A stretch of DNA of 64,000 bases from Rhodobacter xanthinilyticus (GCF_001856665.1 NZ_CP017781.1:2620001-2684000); one strand, 5' to 3'; positions 48,370 through 58,845 are shown, numbered from the stretch's first letter. Notes: generated by a model from the letters alone, not told the origin. Translations and numbers: made by a program.

Positions 48370-50430
48370 TCAGCCCTCGAGGCGCCCCAGATCGGCCACG
48401 CTCAGGCAGATCTGGCGGATCCGCGAGAGCAGGTTGAGGCGGTTGCGCCGCACGATCGGGTTCTCGGCGTTGATCTGCACCGCGGTGAAGAAGGCGTCGA
48501 TCGGCGCGCGCAGGCCCGCCATCGCGCCCATCGCCGCGCCGAAATCTTCCGCCGCCATCGCCGGGCCAATCGCCGCCTCGGCGCCGTCGAGCGCGACAAA
48601 GAGCGCCCGCTCCGCGTCGCTCTCGGCGAATTTGGCATCGGCGCCGAAGCTGTATTCGACCCCGTCCTTCGCCTCGGCCTGCGCAAGGATATTCGCCGCG
48701 CGCTTGTAGCCCTGAATGAGGTTCTCGCCATCCTCGGCTTTGAGGAACTCCGCCAGCGCCTCGGCGCGTTTGACGACGAGGCACAGGTCATCCGAGCCGG
48801 GCATCGCCAGCACCGCGTCGATCACGTCATGGCGGATGTTCTGATCCTTCAAATGGACCTTCAGACGGTCATGGAAGAAGCCCAGAAGGTCCCCCGCATC
48901 CGCGCCCGAGTTGGACTTTTCGAACATTTCGAGCAGATTCAGGCGCAGATCATTCGTCAAGATGAGACGGATCACACCAAGCGCCGCGCGGCGCAGAGCG
49001 AAGGGGTCTTTCGAGCCGGTGGGTTTCTCGTCGATCGCCCAGAAGCCCGTCAGCGTGTCGATCTTGTCCGCCAGCGCCACCGCGACCGAGACCGGCTCGA
49101 CCGGCACCGCATCGGAGGGCCCGAGCGGCGAATAATGACCCTTGCAAGCCTCGGCCACCGCCGCCGGCAGCCCCGCCGCGCGCGCGTAATAGCCGCCCAT
49201 CACGCCCTGCAGCTCGGGGAATTCGCCGACCATCGCCGAGCGCAGATCGGCCTTCACCACCCGCGCCGCCTCGGCCGCGAGATCGGGCGCCGCGCCCACG
49301 CGCGGCGCGATCTCGCGCGCCAGCGCCTCGATCCGCTCGATCCGCGCCGCCTGGCTGCCGAGCTTGTTGTGGAAGGTCACATTGGCCAGCCCCGCGCCCA
49401 TCCCCTCGAGCCCCTCGGTCTTGACGATCCGCAGGTCATGCTCCCAGAAGAATTTCGCATCCGAGAGCCGCGCCGAGAGCACCTTGAGGTTGCCCTTCAG
49501 GATCGTCGCGCCCTGGTCCACGGTCTCGCGGTTCGCGACGGTGACAAAGCCCTCGATCCGCCCGGTGGCCGGGTTCTTCACCGAAAAGAACTTCTGATGC
49601 TCTTTCATCGAGGTCTGCAACACCTCGGGCGGCAGGCCGAGGAAATCCTCCGCAATCGCCCCCATCAGCACGACCGGGCATTCGACCAGCCCCGCGACCT
49701 CGGCCAGAAGCCCTTTGTCTTCAACGACTTCAAGCCCGCGCGAGAAAGCGAGGTTCTGCGCATCGTTCCAGATGATCGCCTCGCGCTCGGCGCTGTCGAG
49801 CACCACTTTCGCAGCTTTGAGCTTGGCGCAGTAATCGTCGAACCCGCTGACCGCGAACCGCCCCGGCGCCATGAACCGGTGGCCCTCGGTGGTGTTGCCG
49901 GCGACGATCCCCTCGATCTCGAAGGGCACGACCTCGGCCCCCGCCTCGGAGCTGAGCAGGCACAGGATCGAATGCAGCGGCCGCACCCAGCGCAGCCCGC
50001 CCATCCCCCAACGCATGGATTTCGGCCAGGGGAAGGTGCGGATCACCCGCTCGAGCACCTCGGCGATGATCTCGGGCGCCTTGCGGCCGGGCTTTTCGAC
50101 CACGGCGAAATAGACCTGCCCCTTCTTCTCGTCGCGCAGCTCGAGCTGATCGAGCGTGAGCCCGGTCGAACGCAGGAACCCCTCGATCGCCTTTTCCGGC
50201 GCGCCGGCGGCCGGGCCCTTGCGCTCTTCGCGCAGGGTGGGGCTTTCCGCGCTCAGCCCCTCGATCGCGAGGCAGAGCCGCCGCGGCGTCGAGAGCGCAT
50301 GGGCGTGGCCATAGGTCAGCCCCGCCTCGACGAGCCCGTCGGTGACGAGTTTCTTCAGATCCTCGCGCGCGCGGGCCTGCATCCGGGCCGGAATTTCCTC
50401 GGAGAAGAGTTCAATCAGCAGATCGGGCAT
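48370..50430 (-). CDS. glyS: Glycyl-tRNA synthetase beta subunit
   Basis: 686 residues, the normal length for the beta chain of the heterotetrameric bacterial enzyme. The start MPDLLIELFSEEIPARMQ is characteristic, and the C-terminal anticodon-binding region is present. It works with GlyQ, encoded nearby, to charge tRNA-Gly; two tRNA-Gly genes lie at 59111-59279. A small secreted-protein gene separates glyS from glyQ. Confidence 0.97.
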   Translation of the reverse strand: MPDLLIELFSEEIPARMQARAREDLKKLVTDGLVEAGLTYGHAHALSTPRRLCLAIEGLSAESPTLREERKGPAAGAPEKAIEGFLRSTGLTLDQLELRDEKKGQVYFAVVEKPGRKAPEIIAEVLERVIRTFPWPKSMRWGMGGLRWVRPLHSILCLLSSEAGAEVVPFEIEGIVAGNTTEGHRFMAPGRFAVSGFDDYCAKLKAAKVVLDSAEREAIIWNDAQNLAFSRGLEVVEDKGLLAEVAGLVECPVVLMGAIAEDFLGLPPEVLQTSMKEHQKFFSVKNPATGRIEGFVTVANRETVDQGATILKGNLKVLSARLSDAKFFWEHDLRIVKTEGLEGMGAGLANVTFHNKLGSQAARIERIEALAREIAPRVGAAPDLAAEAARVVKADLRSAMVGEFPELQGVMGGYYARAAGLPAAVAEACKGHYSPLGPSDAVPVEPVSVAVALADKIDTLTGFWAIDEKPTGSKDPFALRRAALGVIRLILTNDLRLNLLEMFEKSNSGADAGDLLGFFHDRLKVHLKDQNIRHDVIDAVLAMPGSDDLCLVVKRAEALAEFLKAEDGENLIQGYKRAANILAQAEAKDGVEYSFGADAKFAESDAERALFVALDGAEAAIGPAMAAEDFGAAMGAMAGLRAPIDAFFTAVQINAENPIVRRNRLNLLSRIRQICLSVADLGRLEG

Positions 50431-50431
50431 G

Positions 50432-50845
50432 TCACTTCCCCGCTTTCTCGTTCAGTTGGATCCAGGCGTAGGCGCGCCCGTCGGGATAGATGGCGACGAC
50501 CCGGTCCATGCCGGGCGCCACCTCACGTTCGGAAAGAAAGGCCACCGCGGTGCCGGTCGCGAGATCGGCGCGCAGGCGGCGCGCATCGAGGCAGCCGGGG
50601 CCCGGCTCGGGCGCGGGCCGCTCGTAAACCGCATAGGTCTCGGTCAGCAGCGCCAGCGACATCGGCGTGCGGAAACAGGCCTCCGCCCCCTCCGCCGTCA
50701 TCGCCTCGGCAAGGATCGTCTCCGGCTCGCCGGTCTGCACCGAGGTCAGCCGGATCTCGTCAGCCGCCCGCGCCCCGGCGAGGGCCTCCTGGGCCCCGGC
50801 CTGCAAGGACCAGGCGAGTGCGCCGAGGGTGAGCGTCTTCAGCAA
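50432..50845 (-). CDS. Small, probably exported protein of unknown function between glyQ and glyS
   Basis: 137 residues. A short N-terminal hydrophobic stretch ([17 protein letters not shown]) looks like a signal peptide. The rest has no motif I recognise; it contains two Cys (about residues 57 and 84) that could pair in the periplasm. The TTG start overlaps the end of glyQ and has GGAGAG six bases upstream; a CTG one codon later is the only close alternative. It ends 2 nt before glyS, so it is co-transcribed with the tRNA synthetase genes. Confidence 0.75.
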   Translation of the reverse strand: MLKTLTLGALAWSLQAGAQEALAGARAADEIRLTSVQTGEPETILAEAMTAEGAEACFRTPMSLALLTETYAVYERPAPEPGPGCLDARRLRADLATGTAVAFLSEREVAPGMDRVVAIYPDGRAYAWIQLNEKAGK

Positions 50846-51780
50846 GTCGCGCTCTCCGCACTCCAGCCGCCGGCCTCGGTCAGCACGAAGGCATCGGCGC
50901 ATTTCTTCGCCAGCGCCCGCACCCGGCCGATGTAGGCCTGCCGCTCGGTCACCGAGATCACCCCGCGCGCATCGAGCAGGTTGAAGAGATGCGAGGCCTT
51001 GATGCATTGATCATAGGCGGGGTGCGCCATGACGATCCGCTTGCCGGAATTCGGGTCCTCCGCCGGGAAGGCCAGCAGATGCTCGCATTCGGCCTCGGCA
51101 TCCTCGAAATGGCGCAGGAGCATCTCGGTCGTGGCGCCATCGAAATTGTGGCGCGAATATTCTTCCTCGGTCTGGCGGAAGACATCGCCATATTTCAGCG
51201 GGATCGGCGCCTCGGGGTCGTTGAAGGGCATGTCCATGACGTGATCGATGCCGAGCACATACATCGCCAGCCGCTCGAGCCCATAGGTCAGCTCGCCCGG
51301 CACGGGGCGGCAATCATAGCCGCCAACCTGTTGGAAATAGGTGAATTGCGAGACTTCCATCCCATCGCACCAGACCTCCCAGCCAAGCCCCCAGGCGCCG
51401 AGCGTCGGGCTCTCCCAATCGTCCTCGACGAAGCGGATGTCATGCAGGCCGAGGTCGATGCCGATCGCCTCGAGCGAGCCGAGATAGAGCTCTTGCAGGT
51501 TCGCCGGGCTCGGTTTGATCAGCACCTGATATTGGTAATAATGCTGGAGGCGGTTCGGGTTTTCGCCGTAGCGGCCATCGGTCGGGCGGCGCGAGGGCTG
51601 CACATAGGCCGCCGCCCAGGGCCGCGAGCCCAGCGCGCGCAGCGTGGTCGCCGGGTGGAAAGTGCCCGCGCCGACTTCCATGTCATAGGGTTGCAAGATC
51701 GCGCAGCCCTTCGAGGCCCAATAGCTCATCAGGCGCAGGATGATTTCCTGGAACGAACGGGGGGCTGCGGGTTTCGACAT
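50839..51780 (-). CDS. glyQ: Glycyl-tRNA synthetase alpha subunit
   Basis: 313 residues, the normal length. The class II catalytic core segments [20 protein letters not shown]-type start, FHPATTLR and [14 protein letters not shown] are clear. It forms an alpha2beta2 enzyme with GlyS. It is the first gene of the glyQ-x-glyS-PPDK-like run and its end overlaps the small secreted-protein gene. Confidence 0.97.
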   Translation of the reverse strand: MSKPAAPRSFQEIILRLMSYWASKGCAILQPYDMEVGAGTFHPATTLRALGSRPWAAAYVQPSRRPTDGRYGENPNRLQHYYQYQVLIKPSPANLQELYLGSLEAIGIDLGLHDIRFVEDDWESPTLGAWGLGWEVWCDGMEVSQFTYFQQVGGYDCRPVPGELTYGLERLAMYVLGIDHVMDMPFNDPEAPIPLKYGDVFRQTEEEYSRHNFDGATTEMLLRHFEDAEAECEHLLAFPAEDPNSGKRIVMAHPAYDQCIKASHLFNLLDARGVISVTERQAYIGRVRALAKKCADAFVLTEAGGWSAESATC

Positions 51781-51951
51781 GGCTCACCTCTGGCTGAACG
51801 CCCCCTCTCTAGGCAAGGGGCGCGCAGGGGTCAACGGGGCGCGGCGGGCCGGGCGCGCGCAAGGCGGCGGATTTTGCGCATTTTGGGGTGACGCGGGGCG
51901 AAACTTCGGTAACTTGCCGCCACGAGTGAATTTCGAGGAAGGTGTTCTAGG

Positions 51952-53712
51952 ATGCGAGGGATGCGCAGGGCGGTTTCGACGGTTGTCGCGGCGGGGCTGA
52001 CGGGGCTGATCTGGACGGGCCTGGCCTGGGCCGAGCCGACCTGGGTGCAGATCGAGGCCCGCCCGCAGCGCGCTCAGGCCGAGGAACGCGCCCGCGATTG
52101 GGCCGGGCAGTTCCCCGATGTCTCGGGCTATGCGATGACGACCGGCTGGTATGCGATCGCGCTCGGGCCCTTTGCCACCGCCGAAGAGGCCGATGCGCAG
52201 ATGCGCGCGCTCAAGCGCGAAGGCAAGATCCCGCCCGACAGCTATCTGGCCGATGGCAAGCGCTTCGGCGCGGCCTTCTGGCCCGCCGAAGGCGCGGCGG
52301 CCGAGCCTGCGGCCGAACCCGCCGCCGAGGCGCCCGCCGAACCCCCTGCCCCTGTGGCCGAAGCCGAACCCGCGCCCGAAGCCGCGCCCGAGACGCTGGC
52401 CGACTCGCGCCGCCTCGAGGCCGCCTTGCCGCGCGAGACCCGGATGGAGATCCAATCCGCGCTGCAATGGCAAGGTTTCTACGCCTCCGCCATCGACGGC
52501 GCCTTTGGCCGCGGCACCCGCGCCTCGATCGCCGCCTGGCAAGAGGCGCAGGGCGCCGAGCCCACTGGCGTGCTCTCCTCGGCCCAGCAGGCCGCGCTTC
52601 TCGAGGCCGTCGCCGCCGACCGCGCGGCGCTTGGCCTCGCCCCGGTCGAGGAACCCGAGGCCGGGATCGCGATCGAGCTGCCGCTCGGGCTGGTCGAGTT
52701 CGACCATTACGACCCGCCCTTCGTGCATTACCGCGCCAAGGACGGCTCCGGCGTCTCGGTGCTCCTGATCTCCGAACCGGGCGATGAAAACGCGCTTTTC
52801 GGGCTCTATGACGTGATGCAGACGCTCGAGATCGTGCCGGTCGAGGGCGAACGCGAGCGCGGGCGCAGCGCCTTCCGCCTGACCGGGCAGAACGACAAGA
52901 TCCATTCGCATACCGAGGCCGCGCTCTCGGGCGGGCTGATCAAGGGCTTCACGCTGGTCTATCCGGCCGCCGACGAGGCCCGCATGGCGCGCGTTCTGGC
53001 CGCGATGCAGGCGAGCTTCAAGCCGATGGGCACCAAGGCCCTCGACCCGACGCTCGGCAAACCGCTCGCGGTCAATCGCGCCGATCTGCTCTCCGGGCTC
53101 GACAAACGCCACCCGGAATTCGCCCGCACCGGCGTCTATCTGGCGGCGAAGGGCGATGTGCTGACCGCGGCCGCCGGGCTCGACGCTTGCGCGCGCGTCA
53201 CCCTCGAGGACCAGCCCGCCAAGATCAGCTTCCTCGACGCGGGCCTCGGCGTGGCGGTGATCACCCCCGAAAACCCGACCGCCGCCCCCGCCGTCGCGCG
53301 GTTCCAGACCGCCGAACTGGGCGCGGGGCTCGAGATCGCGGTCGCGGGCTTTTCCTACCCCGAGGCGCTTTCGGCGCCGGTGCTGAGCTTCGGCACGCTC
53401 TCGGATCTGAGCGGGCTCGCGGGCGAGGCGGCGCAGGCGCGGCTTGCGGTGCGCACCCTGCCCGGCGATGCGGGCGGCGCGGTGATCGACCCGACGGGCG
53501 CGGTGATGGGGATGCTGCTGCCCGCCGCCGCCACGCCCGACAAACGCCTGCCCGAGGATCTCGCGGTGGCGGTGCAGGCGCGCGCGCTCGCGCCGGTGCT
53601 GACGGCGGCGGGCTTTGCGCCCGAGGCCGCCACCGAGACCCGCGCGCTGCCGGCCGAGGATCTCTCGGATATCGCTCAGAAAATCTCGGCCCGCGTGGCC
53701 TGCTGGAACTGA
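51952..53712 (+). CDS. Envelope protein: SPOR-like, peptidoglycan-binding and inactive trypsin-fold domains
   Basis: 586 residues. A signal peptide runs to about residue 25. Residues about 26-115 resemble a SPOR domain (WVQIEARPQR... WYAIALGPF). An Ala/Pro-rich linker follows, then a PG_binding_1 domain (about 160-225; LQWQGFYASAIDGAFGRGTR). The C-terminal third is laid out like a trypsin-fold protease, but the catalytic positions are lost. The TNAHV-type histidine region reads VLTAAAGLDAC, the aspartate region reads GLGVAVI, and GDSGG is GDAGG. It is probably a structural wall-binding pseudo-protease. An ATG at 51961 is an alternative start. Confidence 0.8.
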   Translation: MRGMRRAVSTVVAAGLTGLIWTGLAWAEPTWVQIEARPQRAQAEERARDWAGQFPDVSGYAMTTGWYAIALGPFATAEEADAQMRALKREGKIPPDSYLADGKRFGAAFWPAEGAAAEPAAEPAAEAPAEPPAPVAEAEPAPEAAPETLADSRRLEAALPRETRMEIQSALQWQGFYASAIDGAFGRGTRASIAAWQEAQGAEPTGVLSSAQQAALLEAVAADRAALGLAPVEEPEAGIAIELPLGLVEFDHYDPPFVHYRAKDGSGVSVLLISEPGDENALFGLYDVMQTLEIVPVEGERERGRSAFRLTGQNDKIHSHTEAALSGGLIKGFTLVYPAADEARMARVLAAMQASFKPMGTKALDPTLGKPLAVNRADLLSGLDKRHPEFARTGVYLAAKGDVLTAAAGLDACARVTLEDQPAKISFLDAGLGVAVITPENPTAAPAVARFQTAELGAGLEIAVAGFSYPEALSAPVLSFGTLSDLSGLAGEAAQARLAVRTLPGDAGGAVIDPTGAVMGMLLPAAATPDKRLPEDLAVAVQARALAPVLTAAGFAPEAATETRALPAEDLSDIAQKISARVACWN

Positions 53713-53746
53713 ACCCGGCGGCGGGCCTTGGCGGGCCCGCCCCCCC

Positions 53747-55195
53747 TCAGCCGCGCCAGAACCGCGGCAAGAGCAGCACCAGCACCGACATCAGCTCGAG
53801 CCGCCCGAGGAACATCCCCGCCGACATCAGCCATTTCGCCGAGGCCGGAAAGGCGTCGATCGCGCCATTGCCCGAAACCTCCGGCCCCCAGGCGGGCCCG
53901 ACATTGGCGATCGCGGTCCAGGCGGCGGTCAGCGCGGTCCGGGTCTCGAGCCCGGTGAGCGAGAGCCCCACGATCAGCACCCCGAAGGTCAGGATGAAGA
54001 GCGAGAAGAACGCGATCACCGAGTTCACCACCTCCTCCTCGACCGGCCGGCCGGCATAGCGCACCCGCACCAGCCGATGCGGGCTATACATCCGCCGGAT
54101 CTGCGCGCGGATCGCCGAAAACAGGATCAGATAGCGGAACACCTTGACCGAGCAGCCCGTCGAGGAGGTGCAGCCGCCGATCAGCCCCGTCAGGATCAGC
54201 ACCACAAACGCCAGATGCCCCCATTTGGTAATGTCTTCAGAGGCATAGCCCGTGCCCGTAAAGGTCGAGACGACGTTGAACGTGACCTCGCGCAGCGTGC
54301 CCCAGAACTCCGCCTCATGCCGGATCAGCCGGTAGGCGACGATGATCGCGATCGCGTAGAGATGCCAGCGCAGGAAGGCGCGCACCTGCGGGTCGCGCCA
54401 GATCGGCCCGACCGAGCCCTGCGCGAGCTGCACGAAGCGGATGAAGGGCATCGCCGCGAGCAGCATGAACACCGAGGCCGCATATTCCGGCGCGCCCTTG
54501 TAGGCCCCGAAACTCGCGTCATAATTCGAGAAGCCCCCGGTCGAGAGCGTGGTCAGCGCATGCACGATCGCGTCGAAGGCGGTCATGCCCAGCGCCGCAT
54601 AGGTCAGCGCGCAGGCCGCCGTCAGCCCGATGTAGACCCGGATCAGCGCGGTCGAGATATCCATCGCGCGGGGCAGGATTTTCCCAAGCGTATCAAAGCC
54701 TTCCGAGCGGAAGAACTGCATCCCCCCGACCCGCATCACCGGCAGGAAGATCATCGCCACGATGATGATCCCGAGCCCGCCGAGCCATTGCAGGATCGCG
54801 CGCCACAGGTTCGTGCCCGCGGGCAGCGCGTCGAGCTCGGGGATCACCGTGGTGCCGGTCGTCGTCAGCCCCGACATCGCCTCGAAATAGGCGTCGGTAA
54901 AGCCCAGGCCCGGCGCCCCGATGATCATCGGCAGCGCGCCGAACCCCGGCAGGCTGGCCCAGACGAAGGAGGTCAGCACGAAACTCTGCGGCAGGCTGAG
55001 CGTATGGCGCAGCCCATCGCGCGCCGCGAGCGCCAAAAGCCCGCCCACCGTCATGCAGATGATCGCGGATTCGACGAAGGCATACCAATTGTCATCCCCC
55101 GCCGCGTAATCCACCGCCGCGGGGATCAGCATCGCGAGCCCCAGGACCGCCGAGAGCAGTCCGATGATATAGCCCACCGGGCGCAGATCCATCAT
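53747..55195 (-). CDS. TrkH-family potassium uptake protein
   Basis: 482 residues with about ten membrane segments. Four selectivity-filter-like loops are visible: LTTTGTTVI, LTTLSTGGFSN, FTGTGYAS and ANVGPAWGP, as in TrkH/KtrB channels. It imports K+ with a TrkA-type regulator, which is not encoded nearby. Starts at 55195 and 55192 are consecutive ATGs. It is convergent with the pseudo-protease gene. Confidence 0.93.
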   Translation of the reverse strand: MMDLRPVGYIIGLLSAVLGLAMLIPAAVDYAAGDDNWYAFVESAIICMTVGGLLALAARDGLRHTLSLPQSFVLTSFVWASLPGFGALPMIIGAPGLGFTDAYFEAMSGLTTTGTTVIPELDALPAGTNLWRAILQWLGGLGIIIVAMIFLPVMRVGGMQFFRSEGFDTLGKILPRAMDISTALIRVYIGLTAACALTYAALGMTAFDAIVHALTTLSTGGFSNYDASFGAYKGAPEYAASVFMLLAAMPFIRFVQLAQGSVGPIWRDPQVRAFLRWHLYAIAIIVAYRLIRHEAEFWGTLREVTFNVVSTFTGTGYASEDITKWGHLAFVVLILTGLIGGCTSSTGCSVKVFRYLILFSAIRAQIRRMYSPHRLVRVRYAGRPVEEEVVNSVIAFFSLFILTFGVLIVGLSLTGLETRTALTAAWTAIANVGPAWGPEVSGNGAIDAFPASAKWLMSAGMFLGRLELMSVLVLLLPRFWRG

Positions 55196-55382
55196 CCGCC
55201 CTGATTGCCCGCCCGCGCCCCGGCCTGTCAATCGCCCGCGCGGCGCCGGCGCCCGGCGGCCCTTGGGGAAACTTTGCAAATACGCCCGAATTGGTCAGTT
55301 AATTTGCTCAATTTCGCAGATTTTCCTTGCGCCGCAGCGCAGCGGGGCTAGCTTGGCGCCCGAATGACCCGGGAGACCCCTC

Positions 55383-58300
55383 ATGTTCCGTAAAATTCTC
55401 ATCGCCAACCGCGGCGAAATCGCGATCCGCGTCATGCGCGCGGCCAACGAGCTCGGCAAGAAGACGGTCGCCGTCTACGCCGAGGAGGACAAGCTCAGCC
55501 TGCACCGTTTCAAGGCCGACGAGGCCTATCGCATCGGCGAGGGGCTGAGCCCCGTCGGCGCCTATCTGTCGATCCCGGAGATCATCCGGGTCGCGAAGGA
55601 ATGCGGCGCGGATGCGATCCACCCGGGTTATGGGCTGCTCTCGGAAAACCCCGATTTCGTCGAGGCTTGCGACGCCGCCGGCATCACCTTCATCGGCCCG
55701 CGCGCCGAAACCATGCGCGCGCTCGGCGACAAGGCCTCGGCGCGCCATGTCGCGATCAAGGCCGGCGTGCCGGTGATCCCCGCGACCGAAGTGCTGGGCG
55801 ATGACTGGGATGCGATCAAGGCCGAGGCGGGCGAGATCGGCTATCCCTTGATGCTCAAGGCGAGCTGGGGCGGCGGCGGGCGCGGCATGCGCCCGATCAA
55901 CGGCCCCGAGGAGCTGATCGAGAAGGTCCGCGAGGGCCGCCGCGAGGCCGAGGCCGCCTTCGGCAACGGCGAGGGCTATCTCGAGAAGATGATCCTGCGC
56001 GCCCGCCACGTCGAGGTGCAGCTCCTGGGCGATACCCATGGCGCGCTCTACCACCTCTATGAGCGCGATTGCACCGTGCAACGGCGCAACCAGAAGGTCG
56101 TCGAACGCGCCCCGGCGCCCTATCTCTCGGCCGAACAACGCGCCGAGGTCTGCGCGCTCGCGCTGAAGATCGGCAATGCGGTCGGCTACCAGAACGCCGG
56201 CACCGTCGAATTCCTGATGGATATGGACAGCCAGGAATTCTACTTCATTGAGGTCAACCCGCGCGTGCAGGTCGAGCATACCGTGACCGAGGAGGTCACC
56301 GGCATCGACATCGTGCAGGCGCAGATCCGCATCGCCGAGGGCGCGAGCCTGGCCGAGGCGACCGGCGCCGCCGATCAGGGCGCGGTCACGCTCTCGGGCC
56401 ATGCGCTGCAATGCCGGGTGACGACCGAGGACCCGCAAAACAACTTCATCCCCGATTACGGCCGCATCGCCGCCTATCGCACCGCGACCGGCATGGGGAT
56501 CCGGCTCGATGGCGGCACGGCTTACGCCGGCGGCGTCATCACCCGCTATTATGACAGCCTTCTGGTCAAGGTCACCGCCTGGGCGCAGACCCCCGATCAG
56601 GCGATCCACCGCATGGACCGGGCGCTGCGCGAATTCCGCATCCGCGGCGTCTCGACCAACATCGATTTCGTGATCAACCTGCTCAAGCACCCGACCTTCC
56701 TGAGCATGGGCTACACCACGAAATTCATCGACACGACGCCCGAGCTCTTCCAGTTCAAGAAGCGGCGCGACCGCGGCACCAAGATCCTGACCTATATCGC
56801 CGACATCACCGTGAACGGCCACCCCGAGACCGCGGGCCGTCCGCGCCCGGCGGCCGAGGCGAAGGCGCCGCGCCCGCCCGAGGCCAAGGGCGCGCCGCGC
56901 CCCGGCACGCGCCAACTCCTCGAAACGCAGGGCCCGAAAGCGGTCGCCGACTGGATGCTCGGCCAGAAGAAGCTCCTGCTCACCGACACGACGATGCGCG
57001 ACGGGCACCAATCGCTCCTCGCCACCCGGATGCGCTCGATCGACATGATCAAGGCCGCGCCCGCCTATGCGGCGAACCTCGGTGATCTCTTCTCGGTCGA
57101 ATGCTGGGGCGGCGCGACCTTCGACGTGGCCTATCGCTTCTTGCAGGAATGCCCCTGGCAGCGCCTGCGCGACATCCGCACCGCGATGCCCAACGTGCTG
57201 ACCCAGATGCTGCTGCGCGCCTCGAACGGCGTGGGCTACACGAACTACCCGGACAACGTTGTTCGATTTTTCGTATCTCAGGCGGCAAAAACCGGCGTCG
57301 ACGTGTTCCGGGTGTTCGATAGTCTCAACTGGGTCGAGAACATGCGCGTCGCGATGGATGCCGTGATCGAGGCCGAGAAGATCTGCGAAGGCACGATCTG
57401 CTACACCGGCGATATCCTCGACCCGGCCCGCGCGAAATATGATCTCGCCTATTACGTCGGCATGGCGAAGGAGCTCGAGGCCGCGGGGGCGCATGTGCTC
57501 GGCCTCAAGGATATGGCGGGGCTCCTGAAGCCGGCGGCGGCGCGCGCGCTCGTCACCGCGCTGAAAAACGAGGTCGGCCTGCCGATCCATTTCCACACCC
57601 ATGACACCTCGGGGATCGCCGGCGCCACCGTGCTCGCGGCGGCCGAGGCGGGCGTCGATGCGGTCGATGCGGCGATGGATGCCTTCTCGGGCGGGACCTC
57701 GCAGCCGTGCCTGGGCTCGATCGTCGAGGCGCTCGCACATACCGAGCGCGACACCGGCCTCGATATCGCGGCGATCCGGCGGATGTCGAACTACTGGGAG
57801 GCGGTGCGCAACCAATATGCCGCCTTCGAATCGGGCACCCGCGCGCCGGCCTCGGAGGTCTATCTCCATGAAATGCCGGGCGGCCAGTTCACCAACCTCA
57901 AGGCCCAGGCGCGCTCGCTCGGGCTCGAGGAGCGCTGGCACGAGGTGGCGCAGGCCTATGCCGACGCCAACCAGATCTTCGGCGATATCGTCAAGGTCAC
58001 GCCGAGCTCGAAAGTGGTGGGCGACATGGCGCTGATGATGGTGGCGCAGGGGCTGACGAAGGCCGATGTGCTCGACCCGGCGAAGGAAATGGCCTTCCCC
58101 GAGTCGGTCGTCGACATGCTCAAGGGCAACCTCGGCCAACCGCCGGGCGGCTGGCCCGCGGCGATCTCGGCCAAGGCGCTCAAGGGCGAGGCCGCCTCGA
58201 CCGAACGCCCCGGCGCCCATCTCGCCCCCGTCGATCTCGAAGCCACCCGCGCCAAACTCTCGGCCGAGCTCAACGGTTACCCGGTCGATGACGAGGATCT

Positions 58301-58817
58301 CGCGGGCTATCTGATGTATCCGAAGGTCTTCCTCGACTACATGGGCCGCCACCGCCAATATGGCCCGGTGCGCACCCTGCCGACGCCGGTGTTCTTCTAC
58401 GGGATGGAGGCGGGCCAGCAGATCTCGGCCGAAATCGACCCGGGCAAGACCCTCGAGATCCGCTTCCAGACGAAGAGCGAGACCGACGAGGCGGGCGAGG
58501 TGAAGGTGTTCTTCGAGCTCAACGGCCAGCCGCGCGCCGTGCGCGTGCCCAACCGCTCGGCCGCCGCCGCCACCAAGGCGCGCCCGAAGGCCGAGGCCGG
58601 CAACCCCGCCCATATCGGCGCACCGATGCCGGGCGTGGTCGCCGCGCTCTCGGTCAGCGTCGGCCAGAAGGTGCAGCCGGGCGATCTCCTGCTCACCATC
58701 GAGGCGATGAAGATGGAAACCGGCATCCACGCCGACCGCGCCGCGACGATCAAGGCGCTCCATGTCAGCCCCGGCGCCCAAATCGACGCCAAGGATCTCT
58801 TGATCGAACTCGACTGA
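55383..58817 (+). CDS. pyc: Pyruvate carboxylase
   Basis: 1144 residues, full length. The biotin carboxylase domain comes first (KILIANRGEIAIRV, ASWGGGGRGM ATP loop, EVNPRVQVEHT). The carboxyltransferase domain starts near residue 530 (LTDTTMRDGHQS, FHTHDTSG metal site). The C-terminal biotinyl domain has EAMKM with the modified Lys1110. It makes oxaloacetate from pyruvate, bicarbonate and ATP for anaplerosis. GGGAG precedes the ATG. It is monocistronic and followed by a stem and a palindromic element. Confidence 0.98.
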   Translation: MFRKILIANRGEIAIRVMRAANELGKKTVAVYAEEDKLSLHRFKADEAYRIGEGLSPVGAYLSIPEIIRVAKECGADAIHPGYGLLSENPDFVEACDAAGITFIGPRAETMRALGDKASARHVAIKAGVPVIPATEVLGDDWDAIKAEAGEIGYPLMLKASWGGGGRGMRPINGPEELIEKVREGRREAEAAFGNGEGYLEKMILRARHVEVQLLGDTHGALYHLYERDCTVQRRNQKVVERAPAPYLSAEQRAEVCALALKIGNAVGYQNAGTVEFLMDMDSQEFYFIEVNPRVQVEHTVTEEVTGIDIVQAQIRIAEGASLAEATGAADQGAVTLSGHALQCRVTTEDPQNNFIPDYGRIAAYRTATGMGIRLDGGTAYAGGVITRYYDSLLVKVTAWAQTPDQAIHRMDRALREFRIRGVSTNIDFVINLLKHPTFLSMGYTTKFIDTTPELFQFKKRRDRGTKILTYIADITVNGHPETAGRPRPAAEAKAPRPPEAKGAPRPGTRQLLETQGPKAVADWMLGQKKLLLTDTTMRDGHQSLLATRMRSIDMIKAAPAYAANLGDLFSVECWGGATFDVAYRFLQECPWQRLRDIRTAMPNVLTQMLLRASNGVGYTNYPDNVVRFFVSQAAKTGVDVFRVFDSLNWVENMRVAMDAVIEAEKICEGTICYTGDILDPARAKYDLAYYVGMAKELEAAGAHVLGLKDMAGLLKPAAARALVTALKNEVGLPIHFHTHDTSGIAGATVLAAAEAGVDAVDAAMDAFSGGTSQPCLGSIVEALAHTERDTGLDIAAIRRMSNYWEAVRNQYAAFESGTRAPASEVYLHEMPGGQFTNLKAQARSLGLEERWHEVAQAYADANQIFGDIVKVTPSSKVVGDMALMMVAQGLTKADVLDPAKEMAFPESVVDMLKGNLGQPPGGWPAAISAKALKGEAASTERPGAHLAPVDLEATRAKLSAELNGYPVDDEDLAGYLMYPKVFLDYMGRHRQYGPVRTLPTPVFFYGMEAGQQISAEIDPGKTLEIRFQTKSETDEAGEVKVFFELNGQPRAVRVPNRSAAAATKARPKAEAGNPAHIGAPMPGVVAALSVSVGQKVQPGDLLLTIEAMKMETGIHADRAATIKALHVSPGAQIDAKDLLIELD

Positions 58818-58824
58818 GTCAGAC

Positions 58825-58845
58825 GCCCCCCCAACAGGGGGGGGC
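58825..58845 (+). terminator. Possible terminator stem after pyc
   Basis: A C-run of eight bases pairs with a G-run across loop AACA directly after the pyc stop. There is no U-tract, so it is at best a weak or protein-assisted terminator. Confidence 0.35.

Noticed and set aside
45722-48784. Extension of the PPDK-like frame upstream to 48784
   Set aside because: The extra 173 codons lie inside glyS on the same strand; the ATG at 48265 directly begins the family-like sequence.
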